From positions 152,126 to 216,125 of the forward strand of contig JBFLWJ010000004.1 in the NCBI GenBank assembly GCA_040757835.1: a DNA stretch of 64,000 bases. The letters run 5' to 3'. The notes below the pieces were generated by a model. That model made no database searches. It saw only the letters and a list, made by a program, of their open reading frames with translations, and was not told where the DNA came from. Shown here piece by piece: positions 1-9,412 of this stretch; the stretch's first letter is position 1; each line of letters begins with the position of its first letter. This DNA comes from Actinomycetota bacterium. Its GTDB lineage: Bacteria; Actinomycetota; Geothermincolia; Geothermincolales; RBG-13-55-18. The translations under genes and the position numbers were made by a program.

Positions 1-1
1 C

Positions 2-535
2 GCACTCAAATACGTCACTCGCCAGGACCCCGACGTCATCCTCATCGGGGAGATGAGGGACCCGGAGACGGTAACGGCGGCCATGAGCGTGGCCATGACC
101 GGCCACCTCGTCCTCTCCACCTTCCACACCATAGATACCACCGAGACGGTCAACCGCATCATCGATTTCTTCCCGCCTCAACAGCAGAAGCAGATACGCC
201 TGACCCTGGCCAGCGTGCTCAAGGGGGTCATCTCCCAACGTCTGCTGTCCCTCAAGGACCACAGCGGCCGCGTCCCTGCGGTGGAGGTCTTCGTGATGAC
301 CGGGCGCATGGCCGAGGCGCTCATCGGCGAGGAGCCGACCACGGTCATGCGGGAGATCATCGCGGAGGGCGAGTTCTATGGCATGCAGACCTTCGACCAG
401 TCCCTGGTGGACCTGTACAGATATGGCCTGGTGGACTTCAAGACGGCCGTTTCGGCTTCGACCAGCCCGCACGACTTCAGCCTGGCAGTCAAGCAGCTAG
501 GCCTGGAGGTAGAGGAAGACCTCCTCTCCAAGTAG
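2..535 (+). CDS. pilT: Twitching motility ATPase PilT, C-terminal part (5' truncated by window edge)
   Basis: The reading frame is open from base 2, so the gene starts outside the window and only its last 177 residues are present. The Walker B region DVILIGEMRDPET (fragment residues 11-23) and the following GHLVLSTFHT segment are characteristic of PilT/PilB secretion ATPases. The MQTFDQSLVDLY segment near the C-terminus favours PilT, the hexameric cytoplasmic ATPase that retracts type IV pili, over PilB. The Walker A loop is upstream of the window. It ends about 95 bp before the next gene on the same strand. Confidence 0.9.
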   Translation, partial: ALKYVTRQDPDVILIGEMRDPETVTAAMSVAMTGHLVLSTFHTIDTTETVNRIIDFFPPQQQKQIRLTLASVLKGVISQRLLSLKDHSGRVPAVEVFVMTGRMAEALIGEEPTTVMREIIAEGEFYGMQTFDQSLVDLYRYGLVDFKTAVSASTSPHDFSLAVKQLGLEVEEDLLSK

Positions 536-629
536 ACCAGCGGCCGCATCCCGCCCGGCCATGAGTTCAAAGACCCCGGGGCTCCGCGCCCGGGTCTACG
601 TAACCGCAAGCAACCAAGGAGGGAGTAGT

Positions 630-2348
630 ATGGAAAAGATCTGGCTGGATAACTATCCCGCCGGGGTTCCGAAGGAAGTGGAGCTGCCCGACATCAGCCT
701 GGGGCAGATGTTGGAGCAGTCTGCGGCGAAATATCCCGGCAACGTGGCCGTGGTCTTCATAAACAACAAGATCACCTACGCCCAGCTTGACGAGATGGCC
801 AACCGTTTCGCCAGCGTGCTCGAGAAACTGGGGGTGCGAAAGGGCGACCGCGTCGCCCTGCACATGCCCAACACCCCCCAGCTGGTCTTCGCCTACTACG
901 GCACGGTGAAGCTGGGCGCGGTAGCGGTGATGTTCAACCCGCTGTACTCCCCGCGCGAGATAGAACACCAGCTGCGTGACTCGGGCGCGAAGGTCATGCT
1001 CATCCTCGACCTGATGTGGCCCATGGTCAAGGCCGCACTGGAGGGCGCGAAACCCGACCACCTCATAGTCACCCACGTCAAGGATTACCTCAAGTTCCCA
1101 CTCAACCTGCTACAGCCCATCAAGGCGAAGAAGGAGGGGACCTTCGTCGAGGTGGACATGGACGCGTCGTCACATGGCCTGGAGGGGATGCACGAACTGA
1201 GGGAGATGATGGCGCAGGCATCGACCCGGAGGCCCGCGGTGGAGATCGACCCGGCGGAGGACCTGGCGGTGTTCCAGTACACCGGGGGCACCACCGGCGT
1301 CTCCAAGGGCGCCATGCTCACCCACCGCAACCTGGTCTCCAACGTTCACCAGTGCCTGGCGTGGTTCCCCGACGTCAAGCTGGGCAAGGAGGTCATCCTC
1401 TGCACCCTGCCGTTTTTCCACTCCTACGGTATGACCGTGGACATGAACTTCGGTGTCCTCTCCGGCTCTTCCCTGGTGCTCATACCCAACCCGCGTGACC
1501 TGCATATGGTGCTCAAGGCCATCGTCAAGCACCGGCCTACGCTCTTCCCGGGAGTCCCGGCCATGTATATAGCCCTCATCAACAACCCCGACGTCCAGAG
1601 CGGGAAGATGGACGTGACCTCCATCCGCGCCTGCCTCTCCGGTGCCGCGCCGCTGCCGGTGGAGGTGCAGCAGGAGTTCGAGCGGCTCACCGGGGGCAAA
1701 CTGGTGGAGGGTTACGGCCTGTCGGAGTCTAGCCCGGTCACCCATGCCAACCCCCTGGAGGGGATACGCAAGGCGGGAAGCATCGGCATGCCGGTCCCCA
1801 ACACCGAGGTTAAGATAGTCGATGTCGAGGACCGCACGAAGGAACTGCCCCCGGGCGAGATCGGAGAGCTGGCCGTCAAGGGCCCACAGGTGATGAAGGG
1901 ATACTGGAACATGCCCGAGGAGACCGAGAACGTCATGGACGGGGAGGGCTGGCTGTACACCGGCGATATCGCCAGCGTCGATGACGCGGGGTTCTTCTAT
2001 ATCGTGGACCGCAAGAAGGACATGATCATCGCCTCGGGATACAATATCTACCCTCGTGACGTGGAGGAGGTCATCTTCGAGCATCCCAAAGTGGAGGACG
2101 TGGCCGTGGCGGGCGTCCCGGACCCCAGGCGCGGCGAGACGGTGAAGGCCTACGTCGTGTTGAAGCAGGGGGAGACCGCGACCGAGGAGGAGATCATCGA
2201 GTTCTGCCGCGACAAGATGTCCAAGTACAAGGTGCCGACGGCGGTGGAGTTCCGCGCCGAACTCCCCAAGACCATGGTGGGGAAGGTATTGCGGCGGGTG
2301 CTGGTCGAAGAGGAGAAGAAGAAGCTGGCGGAGACGAAGGCGGAGTAG
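630..2348 (+). CDS. fadD: Long-chain acyl-CoA synthetase (FadD-type AMP-binding ligase)
   Basis: A 572-residue ANL-superfamily ligase that activates fatty acids to acyl-CoA through an acyl-AMP intermediate. The AMP-binding P-loop YTGGTTGVSKGAM lies near residue 217, and the C-terminal hinge and motif GWLYTGDIASVDDAGFFYIVDRKKDMII is followed by the catalytic-lysine region PKTMVGKVLRR. The start is the ATG at 630 because AAGGAGGG precedes it at a good distance; a longer in-frame start at 561 lacks such a site. Fatty-acid substrate is a family inference. It is cytoplasmic or membrane-associated, and a good candidate to feed the beta-oxidation genes at 45-62 kb. Confidence 0.9.
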   Translation: MEKIWLDNYPAGVPKEVELPDISLGQMLEQSAAKYPGNVAVVFINNKITYAQLDEMANRFASVLEKLGVRKGDRVALHMPNTPQLVFAYYGTVKLGAVAVMFNPLYSPREIEHQLRDSGAKVMLILDLMWPMVKAALEGAKPDHLIVTHVKDYLKFPLNLLQPIKAKKEGTFVEVDMDASSHGLEGMHELREMMAQASTRRPAVEIDPAEDLAVFQYTGGTTGVSKGAMLTHRNLVSNVHQCLAWFPDVKLGKEVILCTLPFFHSYGMTVDMNFGVLSGSSLVLIPNPRDLHMVLKAIVKHRPTLFPGVPAMYIALINNPDVQSGKMDVTSIRACLSGAAPLPVEVQQEFERLTGGKLVEGYGLSESSPVTHANPLEGIRKAGSIGMPVPNTEVKIVDVEDRTKELPPGEIGELAVKGPQVMKGYWNMPEETENVMDGEGWLYTGDIASVDDAGFFYIVDRKKDMIIASGYNIYPRDVEEVIFEHPKVEDVAVAGVPDPRRGETVKAYVVLKQGETATEEEIIEFCRDKMSKYKVPTAVEFRAELPKTMVGKVLRRVLVEEEKKKLAETKAE

Positions 2349-2430
2349 GCGGGGCCGGGTATCCTTCCGGGCGTCGAGGCCCGGCACCCGTGCGTCAGGT
2401 CTCGATTCCCGGCCGCACCGGACGATGGTT

Positions 2431-2436
2431 TATAAT
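2431..2436 (+). promoter_or_regulatory. -10 box TATAAT directly before a small ORF
   Basis: A perfect TATAAT is followed after six bases by an ATG at 2443, so the transcript would start at or next to the start codon (leaderless). No convincing -35 hexamer is visible. Confidence 0.4.
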
Positions 2437-2442
2437 CTGACC

Positions 2443-2598
2443 ATGTCCGGATTCAGATCACGCGCAGTCGTGCCATCAGCGGTCCTCTTTGCGGCCGTGC
2501 TCCTGGTCTTCCTGGCATGGAGGGGCCTGAACCAGGACGCGCCCGACTCTGACCCGCGCATGGCCTGGAGGGAAGCCGATGAGGCGGAACTTTTCTGA
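2443..2598 (+). CDS. Hypothetical 51-residue membrane-anchored small protein
   Basis: A short frame not assignable to a known family. Residues 8-26 are strongly hydrophobic (AVVPSAVLFAAVLLVFLAW), giving one membrane segment or uncleaved signal anchor, followed by an acidic hydrophilic tail. It has no ribosome binding site, but a TATAAT box ends six bases before the ATG, which fits leaderless translation. The next gene begins 9 bp after its stop codon, so it may be the first gene of that transcript. It could also be a chance ORF. Confidence 0.4.
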   Translation: MSGFRSRAVVPSAVLFAAVLLVFLAWRGLNQDAPDSDPRMAWREADEAELF

Positions 2599-2607
2599 GG
2601 CCCGACC

Positions 2608-3726
2608 GTGAAAGTCCTCCTCCTGGGGGCGGCAGGCAAGGCCGGGGCTGCGGTCCTCTACTACCTGCGCTTCCTGCCGGAGCTCCAGCGCGTCTACCTT
2701 GCCGACCGCAATGCCGAGGCTCTCTGCAAGCGTGCGGCCGACCTGGCCCATCTGCCGGTGGGCATGCGCTATATCGAGGCCTGGGATGAGGACTCCCTGG
2801 CGAGCAGGATGGAGGAAGCAGACCTGGTACTGGGGTGCCTGGGCCCGTTTCACCTCTACGAAGAGCGCATCGTGAAGGCAGCCATGGCGACAGGCCGCGA
2901 TTACATCTCCCTCTGCGACGACCCCGCTGCGCTGCGAGAGGTTGCGGCCATGGGGCTGGAGGCCGCGCGCGCGGGGATCAGGGTGCTCTGCGGCTGCGGG
3001 CTGACCCCCGGCCTCTCAGATCTGCTGGCGAGCCGCGCCGCTTCGCGCCTGGACCACCTTGATAGTGTAGCGTTTGCATGGTTTCTGGAGTTGGGTCCCC
3101 ACCTGGGGATGGCCACCATCGAGCACCTGCTACGCTCATCCGCCGGTAAGGCGCCCGTCCGCTGTGGGGGCAATATGCGCGAGGCGAGGGCGGGAAGCTG
3201 GGAGGAAGCGGTGGAGTTTCCGTCTCCCGTGGGCACGCGGATGGTCGCGCATCTTTCCCACCCCGAGCCCGTCGCCCCGACCGGTGCGGCCGCGAGGGCC
3301 CGTGAGGCGTGGTTCAAGGCGGGAGTGGGGAACAGGACGGCGGGGCTGCTCCTGGGTTCGCTGGCGCGTCTGGCATGGGGAGAGAAGTCCGAGCTGTGGG
3401 GTGCGGCGTTAAGTGCCGCCGCCTCTCTCCTCGCCCGGCGCAGCGCTGGTCCCAGCATCACCGCCCTGCGGGTTACGTGTAGCGGGACCAGGCAGGGGGT
3501 GCCCGATGCGAGGACGCTGTGCGTGGTTGGGGATTACTACCGCATCTCCGGCCTGGTAATGGTCGCAGCCGCGCGCGAGCTGTTCGCGAAGGCCTGGGAT
3601 CCGGGGGTCTACGCCCCCGTCGATGTGCTGGACCGCCCCACGGTCATGGCGTGGATGCGCCACACCGGCCTGCGCGTCATGGTGGGAGAGGAAATAGAGC
3701 AAGCCGGCAGACGGGCTGGAAAGTGA
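2608..3726 (+). CDS. Saccharopine dehydrogenase-like NAD(P)-binding oxidoreductase
   Basis: 372 residues with an N-terminal Rossmann fold (KVLLLGAAGKAG nucleotide-binding loop at residues 2-13) and the layout of the saccharopine-dehydrogenase/trans-acting enoyl reductase superfamily. That layout includes a conserved CGLTPGLSDLLA segment after the first domain. Substrate is unknown; members act on amino acids or reduce lipid double bonds, and there are no lysine-pathway genes beside it. The start is a GTG nine bases after the small ORF. A 37-base gap separates its stop from the TATAAT serving the next gene. Confidence 0.65.
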   Translation: MKVLLLGAAGKAGAAVLYYLRFLPELQRVYLADRNAEALCKRAADLAHLPVGMRYIEAWDEDSLASRMEEADLVLGCLGPFHLYEERIVKAAMATGRDYISLCDDPAALREVAAMGLEAARAGIRVLCGCGLTPGLSDLLASRAASRLDHLDSVAFAWFLELGPHLGMATIEHLLRSSAGKAPVRCGGNMREARAGSWEEAVEFPSPVGTRMVAHLSHPEPVAPTGAAARAREAWFKAGVGNRTAGLLLGSLARLAWGEKSELWGAALSAAASLLARRSAGPSITALRVTCSGTRQGVPDARTLCVVGDYYRISGLVMVAAARELFAKAWDPGVYAPVDVLDRPTVMAWMRHTGLRVMVGEEIEQAGRRAGK

Positions 3727-3737
3727 AAGAGCAGCCG

Positions 3738-3767
3738 TGGTCACGCCGATAATACTGTTGATATAAT
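3738..3767 (+). promoter_or_regulatory. Promoter of the UDP-glucuronate decarboxylase gene
   Basis: A perfect -10 TATAAT at 3762-3767 is preceded, after 18 bases, by TGGTCA (4 of 6 to TTGACA). It lies 37 bases upstream of the start codon of the downstream gene. Confidence 0.45.
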
Positions 3768-3803
3768 TGTGTCTCCGATGGCCGAAAAAGGAGGAACGGT
3801 CGG

Positions 3804-4736
3804 GTGAAAGTCCTGGTGACTGGAGGCGCTGGTTTCATCGGCTCCCACCTCTGTGAACGACTGGTCTCGCAGGGTGATGACGTAATCTGCCTCGACAACC
3901 TGTGCACCGGCGCGCTGAGTAACATCGCGCAGCTCCAGGGCGATCCCAGGTTCCGTTTCGTCCTGGCCGATGCCACCTCGCCCATCACCCTCGAGGTGGA
4001 CGCGGTGGCCCATCTGGCCAGCCCGGCCAGCCCCGTCGATTACAGCCGCCTGGCGGTGGAGACCATGCAGGTCAACTCCCTTGGCACCTTCCAGGCGCTG
4101 GAGGTGGCCCGCAAGAACGGGGCGCGCTTTCTGCTGGCCTCCACCTCTGAGGTCTATGGCGATCCCCTGCAGACCCCGCAGGAGGAGGGCTATTTCGGCA
4201 ACGTCAACCCCATAGGTCCACGCGCCTGTTACGACGAAGCCAAACGCTTCGCCGAGGCACTTACCTCTTCCTATCGCCGTATCTACGGCCTGCGGGTGGT
4301 GATCCTGCGCATCTTCAACACCTTCGGTCCGCGTATGCGCCGCGAGGACGGCAGGGTGGTCCCCAACTTCATACTGCAGGCCCTGGCCGGCAAGCCCCTC
4401 ACCGTGTACGGAGATGGGAGCCAGACACGCAGTTTCTGCTATGTCGACGACCTGGTCGAGGGGATCTACCGGGCACTGGTCACCGACGCGGCGGTGGGAG
4501 AGGTGATCAACCTGGGAAATGACGAGGAGATGACCGTACTCGAGCTGGCGGAGAGGATCAAGGGCATCACCGCCTCGGACTCGACCATCACCTATCAGCC
4601 CCTGCCGGAGGACGACCCCCAGAGGCGCCGGCCCCGGCTTGACAAGGCCATGACCATCCTGGGCTGGAGGCCCGAAGTGGAACTCGAGACCGGCCTGAGG
4701 AGGGTGGTGGAGTGGTTCCAGCTGGACCCGGCCTAG
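3804..4736 (+). CDS. UDP-glucuronic acid decarboxylase / UDP-xylose synthase-like epimerase
   Basis: A 310-residue extended short-chain dehydrogenase. It has GGAGFIG at residues 7-13 (NAD binding), the catalytic Tyr143-x3-Lys147 (CYDEAK) and the substrate signature STSEVYGDP. The [17 protein letters not shown] segment and [15 protein letters not shown] match UDP-glucuronate decarboxylases (UXS) better than dTDP-glucose dehydratases. The reaction would make UDP-xylose for polysaccharide synthesis in the cytoplasm. GTG start with AAGGAGG at 3788-3794. The thioesterase gene downstream overlaps or abuts its end. Confidence 0.75.
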   Translation: MKVLVTGGAGFIGSHLCERLVSQGDDVICLDNLCTGALSNIAQLQGDPRFRFVLADATSPITLEVDAVAHLASPASPVDYSRLAVETMQVNSLGTFQALEVARKNGARFLLASTSEVYGDPLQTPQEEGYFGNVNPIGPRACYDEAKRFAEALTSSYRRIYGLRVVILRIFNTFGPRMRREDGRVVPNFILQALAGKPLTVYGDGSQTRSFCYVDDLVEGIYRALVTDAAVGEVINLGNDEEMTVLELAERIKGITASDSTITYQPLPEDDPQRRRPRLDKAMTILGWRPEVELETGLRRVVEWFQLDPA

Positions 4737-5182
4737 GGGGCGGACCGAAGGAAGAGGACAGGGAGGCACGCTACCGCGAGATCATGCGCTCCCGCCATGA
4801 CCCCTCGACCTACTACGCCCATCTCGGCATGCGCCTCGAGGGACTGGGGGAAGGCAGCTCGCGTTTCACCATGACCGCCTCGCCCCATTTCCTTAACGCG
4901 GGGGGCGTGGTGCACGGCGGCGTGCTGGCGTCCGTTGCCGACGCTGCCGTGGCGGCGGCGCTGGCGACCCTGGTGGATCCCGAGCGCGAGGCCATCGCTA
5001 CCGTGGAGATGAAGATAAACTATATCGCTCCCGTGCGCGGGGGGGATATCGTCTGCGAGGCGCGGATCATCCAGAAGGGCAGATCGGTGGCGGTCGGGGA
5101 GTCGAGCGTATTCAACGGGGAGGGCAGGCTGGTAGCTAAAGCCATGGCCACGTTCATAGTCAAAGAGAAGCCTGTCAGCTAA
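4712..5182 (+). CDS. PaaI/YdiI-type hotdog thioesterase
   Basis: A single hotdog domain with the central signature [21 protein letters not shown], which carries the HGG helix motif of acyl-CoA thioesterases of the PaaI group. It is predicted to hydrolyse acyl-CoA or aryl-CoA in the cytoplasm. Two starts are possible: GTG at 4712, preceded by AGGAGG but overlapping the upstream gene by 25 bp, or ATG at 4784, giving the more usual compact family length (about 132 residues). The stop overlaps the convergent downstream gene by 8 bp. Confidence 0.75.
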   Translation: MVPAGPGLGGGPKEEDREARYREIMRSRHDPSTYYAHLGMRLEGLGEGSSRFTMTASPHFLNAGGVVHGGVLASVADAAVAAALATLVDPEREAIATVEMKINYIAPVRGGDIVCEARIIQKGRSVAVGESSVFNGEGRLVAKAMATFIVKEKPVS

Positions 5183-5471
5183 AGCTCCCCAGCCTCCAGA
5201 TACGGCGCAGTACCCAGTCCCCGGACCTCTCGTCGCAACTGAGGAGATAGAGGTCGCCGTCGTCTGCGCGGACCCGGAAGCATACCTTCCTCGCTCGGCT
5301 CGCGGCGTCCTCCTCGAACCAGCTCCCCTCGATGTCCATGACCGCGTACTCGTGATCGCTGAGGGTAAAGCTCGAGGGTCTCTCGTTGGCCTTGAAACCG
5401 GAGTAGCACTTGACTTCCACTGGGTGATCCGCGACCTCGGAGATGATGGATGATTTCAGGCCCGTGTCCAT
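5175..5471 (-). CDS. Small conserved hypothetical protein (DUF6504-like)
   Basis: 98 residues, no signal peptide. The pattern of an N-terminal basic/aromatic stretch, then DIEGSWFEED, then VCFRVRADDGDLYLL and a terminal WVLRRIW resembles the small all-beta actinobacterial proteins grouped as DUF6504, whose function is unknown. That resemblance is from memory and tentative. Its 3' end overlaps the convergent thioesterase gene. A TATATT box about 50 bp upstream and a TTACGTAA palindrome (5513-5520) lie in its promoter region. Confidence 0.55.
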   Translation of the reverse strand: MDTGLKSSIISEVADHPVEVKCYSGFKANERPSSFTLSDHEYAVMDIEGSWFEEDAASRARKVCFRVRADDGDLYLLSCDERSGDWVLRRIWRLGSFS

Positions 5472-5589
5472 TTAACCGAGTCTCCCGAACAAATTGCACG
5501 TAAATCGTATGCTTACGTAAATATAGCACAATGCGTACTCAAATCAAGTCCCCGGTGTCAGGGCGGCATGCGGGCCGCTTGCCGCTTGC

Positions 5590-6756
5590 CTAATCCCGCA
5601 TGTGGCTGGGGGGGGACTGGGCAAGCTTCTCGGAACTCTCCAGGTCCTTGCCGTTGCCGAAATCGGCAGTGGTCAACATCCCCGCGGGCGCCGAGGCTAT
5701 GAAGTCCTCGACCATCTGCCGGGCCACGTCGTCCGAGTACTGCACCGGCGGCGATTTCATGAAGTATGCCGAGGGGCCCAGCAGGGCTCCTGACATGCCG
5801 CGGTCCATGGCCAGCCGGCAGCAGCGGATGGCGTCGATGACGATCCCGGCGGAGTTGGGGGAGTCCCAGACCTCCAGCTTGAACTCCACGGACATGGGGA
5901 CGTCGCCGAATTCCCGGCCTTCGAGCCGGATATAGGCCCACTTGCGGTCATTGAGCCAGGCCACGTAATCGCTGGGGCCGATATGCACGTCATCCTTGTC
6001 GATGCTGTGGTTCAGCTGCGAGACGACGGCATCGGTCTTGGATATCTTCTTCGATTCCAGGCGCTCGCGCTCGAGCATGTTCATGAAGTCCATGTTGCCG
6101 CCGATGTTCAACTGGGAAGTGCGGTCCAGCATCACACCGCGGTCGTTGAAGAGCTTGGCCAGTACGCGGTGGAGAATGGTCGCCCCCACCTGTGACTTGA
6201 TATCGTCTCCGATGATGGGCAGGCCGTACTTGCGGAACTTACCCTGCCAGATTTCCTCCCTGGCCACGAAGACCGGGATGCAGTTGACGATACCGCAGCC
6301 GGCCTTGAGCGCCTCTTCCACATAGAAGTGGGTGGCGTTCTCGCTGCCCACGGGGAGGTAGTTGACGAGTACGTCCACGCCGTGCCGGGCAAGGACCTCT
6401 GCCACGTTCACCGGCTGGGAGGTGTCCTCCTCGATGGTGGCGCGATAGTACTTTCCCATGCCGTCCAGGGTATGTCCCCTGAACACCGGCGCGTCCAGGT
6501 AGGGGACGTCGCAGATCTTGATGGTATTGTTCTTGCCGCAGTTTATGGCCTCGCTCACGTCCTTGCCGACCTTGCTCGCGTCCACGTCGAAGGCGCATAC
6601 GATGTCGATGTCCTTTACGTGGTAAGGCCCTATGCCCACATGCATGAGCCCCGGTATCAGGTCGCCTTCCTTGGCGTCTTTGTAATATTCTATACCCTGA
6701 ACCAGAGAGGAAGAGCAATTGCCTACTCCCACTATGGCCACTCGTATATTCCGCAT
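5590..6756 (-). CDS. ino1: myo-Inositol-1(3)-phosphate synthase
   Basis: 388 residues, colinear with prokaryotic inositol-3-phosphate synthases. It has an N-terminal NAD-binding loop ([15 protein letters not shown]), the internal NYLPVGSE segment, [12 protein letters not shown] and LNIGGNMDF, all typical of actinobacterial/archaeal MIPS. The enzyme converts glucose 6-phosphate to inositol phosphate in the cytoplasm, feeding phosphatidylinositol lipids, mycothiol-type thiols or di-inositol phosphate solutes. ATG start with AGGAGG seven bases upstream. It lies 61 bp downstream of a PadR regulator gene on the same strand, a neighbourhood also seen in Mycobacterium. Confidence 0.93.
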   Translation of the reverse strand: MRNIRVAIVGVGNCSSSLVQGIEYYKDAKEGDLIPGLMHVGIGPYHVKDIDIVCAFDVDASKVGKDVSEAINCGKNNTIKICDVPYLDAPVFRGHTLDGMGKYYRATIEEDTSQPVNVAEVLARHGVDVLVNYLPVGSENATHFYVEEALKAGCGIVNCIPVFVAREEIWQGKFRKYGLPIIGDDIKSQVGATILHRVLAKLFNDRGVMLDRTSQLNIGGNMDFMNMLERERLESKKISKTDAVVSQLNHSIDKDDVHIGPSDYVAWLNDRKWAYIRLEGREFGDVPMSVEFKLEVWDSPNSAGIVIDAIRCCRLAMDRGMSGALLGPSAYFMKSPPVQYSDDVARQMVEDFIASAPAGMLTTADFGNGKDLESSEKLAQSPPSHMRD

Positions 6757-6817
6757 CTCAAGACCTCCTGTAAACCCTATATCCTCCCCCCCCGAAGTGG
6801 GGTAAATACCGTATCGA

Positions 6818-7447
6818 CTAAGCCTGCATCGGCGTCATGTTCTTAAGTGGAGCGTCTTCTATGACCAGGTCCTCACCCCCCTTATTCTCCTGAACGGGGG
6901 CCGCAAGGGCCTCCTTGTTCTCCTGGATGTGCTGTCTTTCCTGATCGATCATCTCCTGCAACCAGACTATATCGCTCTTCAGCAGTTCCTGGCGGTGGCG
7001 GTAGAGGCCTTGGCGGTAACTGTCTGAATCCTTGTCGCGTCCCTTTCCACTCCCGCTCAGCTCGGTCAGCCTCTCCTCGAGATAGTTCTTCCGCCGTTCC
7101 AGCAGCCAGAGCCTCATCTCTGGTTCCATATACTGGAAGAAGGCCAGCCTGATGCTGAACTTGTCGCCGTCGGTTATCTCGGAGTTCTTGCGCGTATCGA
7201 CCAGCAGTCTCTGAAAGGTCTCCTCTCCCTCCGGGGTTATGCGGTACACGTAGCGGTTGCGGGTCTTGGCCTTGACGGTGTAGGCGCGTTCCACCGCCTT
7301 CTTCGCCTCGAGCCTCTTAAGCGCCGGATAGAGTGAACCATAGCTTATCTTCCAGAGGTGCCCGAGAAGGTAGGAGAGGCGCTTCTTCAGCTCGTAGCCG
7401 TACATGGGCTTTTCCTTGAGCGCTCCCAGGATAGCGAGTTCCAGCAC
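6818..7447 (-). CDS. PadR-family transcriptional regulator
   Basis: 209 residues with an N-terminal winged-helix domain ([23 protein letters not shown]) and [20 protein letters not shown], the PadR hallmark, followed by a long helical C-terminal dimerisation region (PadR with AphA-like C-domain). The GTG at 7447 is chosen because GGAGG sits seven bases upstream; an ATG at 7471 would add eight residues and has no ribosome site. It probably binds the three AT-rich iterons at 7507-7543 upstream of itself, and may control ino1 as part of the same transcript. Confidence 0.85.
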   Translation of the reverse strand: MLELAILGALKEKPMYGYELKKRLSYLLGHLWKISYGSLYPALKRLEAKKAVERAYTVKAKTRNRYVYRITPEGEETFQRLLVDTRKNSEITDGDKFSIRLAFFQYMEPEMRLWLLERRKNYLEERLTELSGSGKGRDKDSDSYRQGLYRHRQELLKSDIVWLQEMIDQERQHIQENKEALAAPVQENKGGEDLVIEDAPLKNMTPMQA

Positions 7448-7506
7448 TTTACATCCTCCAGGCCCGTGCATATAATCTGTCGCGTGTAAGCCGCTTTAAG
7501 TATCGC

Positions 7507-7543
7507 TTCGATATATCATTTCGATATATCAATTCGATATATT
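7507..7543. promoter_or_regulatory. Three 13-bp iterons CGATATATC upstream of padR (putative operator)
   Basis: TTCGATATAT occurs at 7507-7516, 7520-7529 and 7533-7542, exactly 13 bp apart. Each contains the palindrome GATATATC (the last copy ends in T). The tract stands out from GC-rich surroundings and lies 60-96 bp upstream of the padR start. An autoregulatory PadR site is inferred. Confidence 0.55.
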
Positions 7544-7631
7544 AATGCATGTCCCAATATCCTGCAAGCCCCATATATTGTGTTTTATTTACCCTCAGAG
7601 GCGGATTTCGGGGTGGCCGGACGGGAGGAGA

Positions 7632-8315
7632 TCAGGGTTTGCCGTAGTTCTGCAGGTAACCCTCGATATAGTCCCTGACCTCCGAGGCGGGCCTATAGAT
7701 GCCGAAATGGCCCTCGCACAATATGTCCGCTTCCAGCGCCAACAGTTTGTGCATCGACTCGCCCCAGGCGTCGAGGTCGGAACCGAAGGAGGCATAGAAA
7801 GGCCCGTGGATGTCCTGCCCGAAGAGGACCTTGTACATGCCGTTGTCGAAGAGCAAAGCTATCGAGCCCGGGGTGTGGCCCGGCGTATGTAGCCACTGCA
7901 GGGACGATGCGCCCGCGTCGACGCTCCCGCTTTCCCCCTTGAGATGTATCTTGGCCCTGGTAGGGGTCATGTCCACGCCGTACCAGGTCGCGGCAGTGCG
8001 GCGGTTGTCCCCCTCCTCCAGGGCGGGGGCGTCGAGTTCGTGGATGGCCAGGGGCAGGCGGAACTTCTCGACCAGGAACGGCGCCCCTCCCACATGGTCG
8101 ATGTGGCAGTGGGTCAGGATGACCAGTTTGATGTCGCGGGGGGAGTAGCCCAGGTGATCGAGGTTGGCCAGCAGCTTGCGCGGCGCCGTTCCCGCGCCCG
8201 TATCGATGAGTACGGGCCGTCCCGCGTCCACGAGAAAAAAGCAGCAATCCTCGGGCGCGGACATCTCCGGTCCGCCTACCTGGAATACGCCCTCGGTTAT
8301 CTTGAAAGGCTTCAT
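7632..8315 (-). CDS. Metallo-beta-lactamase-fold hydrolase
   Basis: 227 residues of a complete MBL fold. It has the THCHIDHVGG metal motif (HxHxDH), a later HTPGHTPGS segment with the third metal histidine, FGQDIHGP with the bridging aspartate, and a final histidine in CEGHFG. Glyoxalase-II-like, lactonase or other ester substrates are possible. The ATG at 8315 has AAAGGAGG directly upstream, whereas the longer open frame beyond it is antisense to the next gene. It is divergent from endonuclease IV. Confidence 0.8.
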   Translation of the reverse strand: MKPFKITEGVFQVGGPEMSAPEDCCFFLVDAGRPVLIDTGAGTAPRKLLANLDHLGYSPRDIKLVILTHCHIDHVGGAPFLVEKFRLPLAIHELDAPALEEGDNRRTAATWYGVDMTPTRAKIHLKGESGSVDAGASSLQWLHTPGHTPGSIALLFDNGMYKVLFGQDIHGPFYASFGSDLDAWGESMHKLLALEADILCEGHFGIYRPASEVRDYIEGYLQNYGKP

Positions 8316-8420
8316 CCCTTTGCCTCCTTTTCGGCCACCCCCTAGGAGCATTATGTATTCGCGCGCGAAAAAGAGCAAAACCCGGGTAGCCCATCGGCGG
8401 TCATGTGAGGGGGGAGAGCC

Positions 8421-9284
8421 ATGGCCTACAATGATGTTATGAGAGCGGGATTCCATGTCGGTATCGGGGGCGGCGTGCCCAGGGCGGTGGAGCGGGCGGT
8501 GGAGCGCGGCTGCGATACCATGCAGATCTTCGCCTCCAATCCCCGGGGATGGAAGCCCTCGTATATCCCCCCCGGAGATGCCGTCGAGTTCCGGGCCCGC
8601 TGCCGGAAGGAGGGCATCGAGCCCGTGTTCGTGCATACTCCCTATCTGGTCAACCTGGCAGCCGTCTCACCCGAAATCTGGGAAAAATCCCTGGATATGC
8701 TGGTCATGAACATCCAGGCCGCGGCCGCTCTGGGGGCCGCCGCGGTGGTCACCCACCTCGGCAGCCATGGTGGCGAGGGTGAAGAAGCGGGGATAGAGAG
8801 GATCGTGCGTGCCCTGCATGCGGCGCATGCGCGTTGCGTGGAGGGAGTCCGTGTGCTCCTGGAGACGACAGCGGGGTCGGGTCACAGCGTAGGCCACTAC
8901 TTCTCCCAGCTGGGCCGGATAGTGAAAGCCCTGCCGTCTGAGGAGAGACCCGGTATATGTCTCGACACCTGCCATGCCTTCGCGGCGGGGTACGAGCTGC
9001 GCACCCCGCGGGGTTTGCGGGACACCCTGGACGAACTGGACCGCGAGCTTGGCCTCGAACGCCTCGAACTCGTCCACGCCAACGACAGCAAGGGGGGCCT
9101 CGGCTCGCGCCTCGACCGCCACCAGCACATCGGCGAGGGGGAGCTGGGCATGGAGGCCTTCGCCCTCATGGCCGGCCATCCCGCCCTGCGCGACCTGCCG
9201 TGGGTCCTTGAGACTCCCGGTGCGTCTGCGGACAAGGACCGCGAGAACCTGCGGCTGCTGCGTGCCCTGGCCGCGGGGACTTGA
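8421..9284 (+). CDS. nfo: Endonuclease IV (AP endonuclease)
   Basis: 287 residues, the family's usual size, forming a TIM barrel with a tri-zinc site. Recognisable segments are FHVGIGGGVPRAVERA at the N-terminus, TMQIFASNPRGW, VFVHTPYLVNLA, LLETTAGSG, CLDTCHAFAAGY, LVHANDSKGGLGSRLDRHQHIGEG and the terminal ETPG. It cleaves abasic sites in DNA during base excision repair. ATG start at 8421, with GGGGGGAG upstream. Confidence 0.95.
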   Translation: MAYNDVMRAGFHVGIGGGVPRAVERAVERGCDTMQIFASNPRGWKPSYIPPGDAVEFRARCRKEGIEPVFVHTPYLVNLAAVSPEIWEKSLDMLVMNIQAAAALGAAAVVTHLGSHGGEGEEAGIERIVRALHAAHARCVEGVRVLLETTAGSGHSVGHYFSQLGRIVKALPSEERPGICLDTCHAFAAGYELRTPRGLRDTLDELDRELGLERLELVHANDSKGGLGSRLDRHQHIGEGELGMEAFALMAGHPALRDLPWVLETPGASADKDRENLRLLRALAAGT

Positions 9285-9381
9285 GGGCGATGGTCCGCCC
9301 GTTATCTGGGCCGCCGGCAGGAGTAGATGTCCAACGCCCGTATTATGCGGGAAAATATGCGACCTTGCTCCCGCTTGTGAT

Positions 9382-9387
9382 TATAAT
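9382..9387 (+). promoter_or_regulatory. -10 box TATAAT upstream of yjbQ
   Basis: Perfect TATAAT, 26 bases before the ATG at 9413. The -35 region is poor (a TTGCTC is present, but only 11 bases away). Confidence 0.35.
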
Positions 9388-9412
9388 GAATAGCGGAGAA
9401 AGGAAGACGATC

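Noticed and set aside
2354..2386. GC hairpin after the acyl-CoA ligase as a terminator
   Set aside because: GCCGGG/CCCGGC can pair, but there is no T tract; left unannotated.
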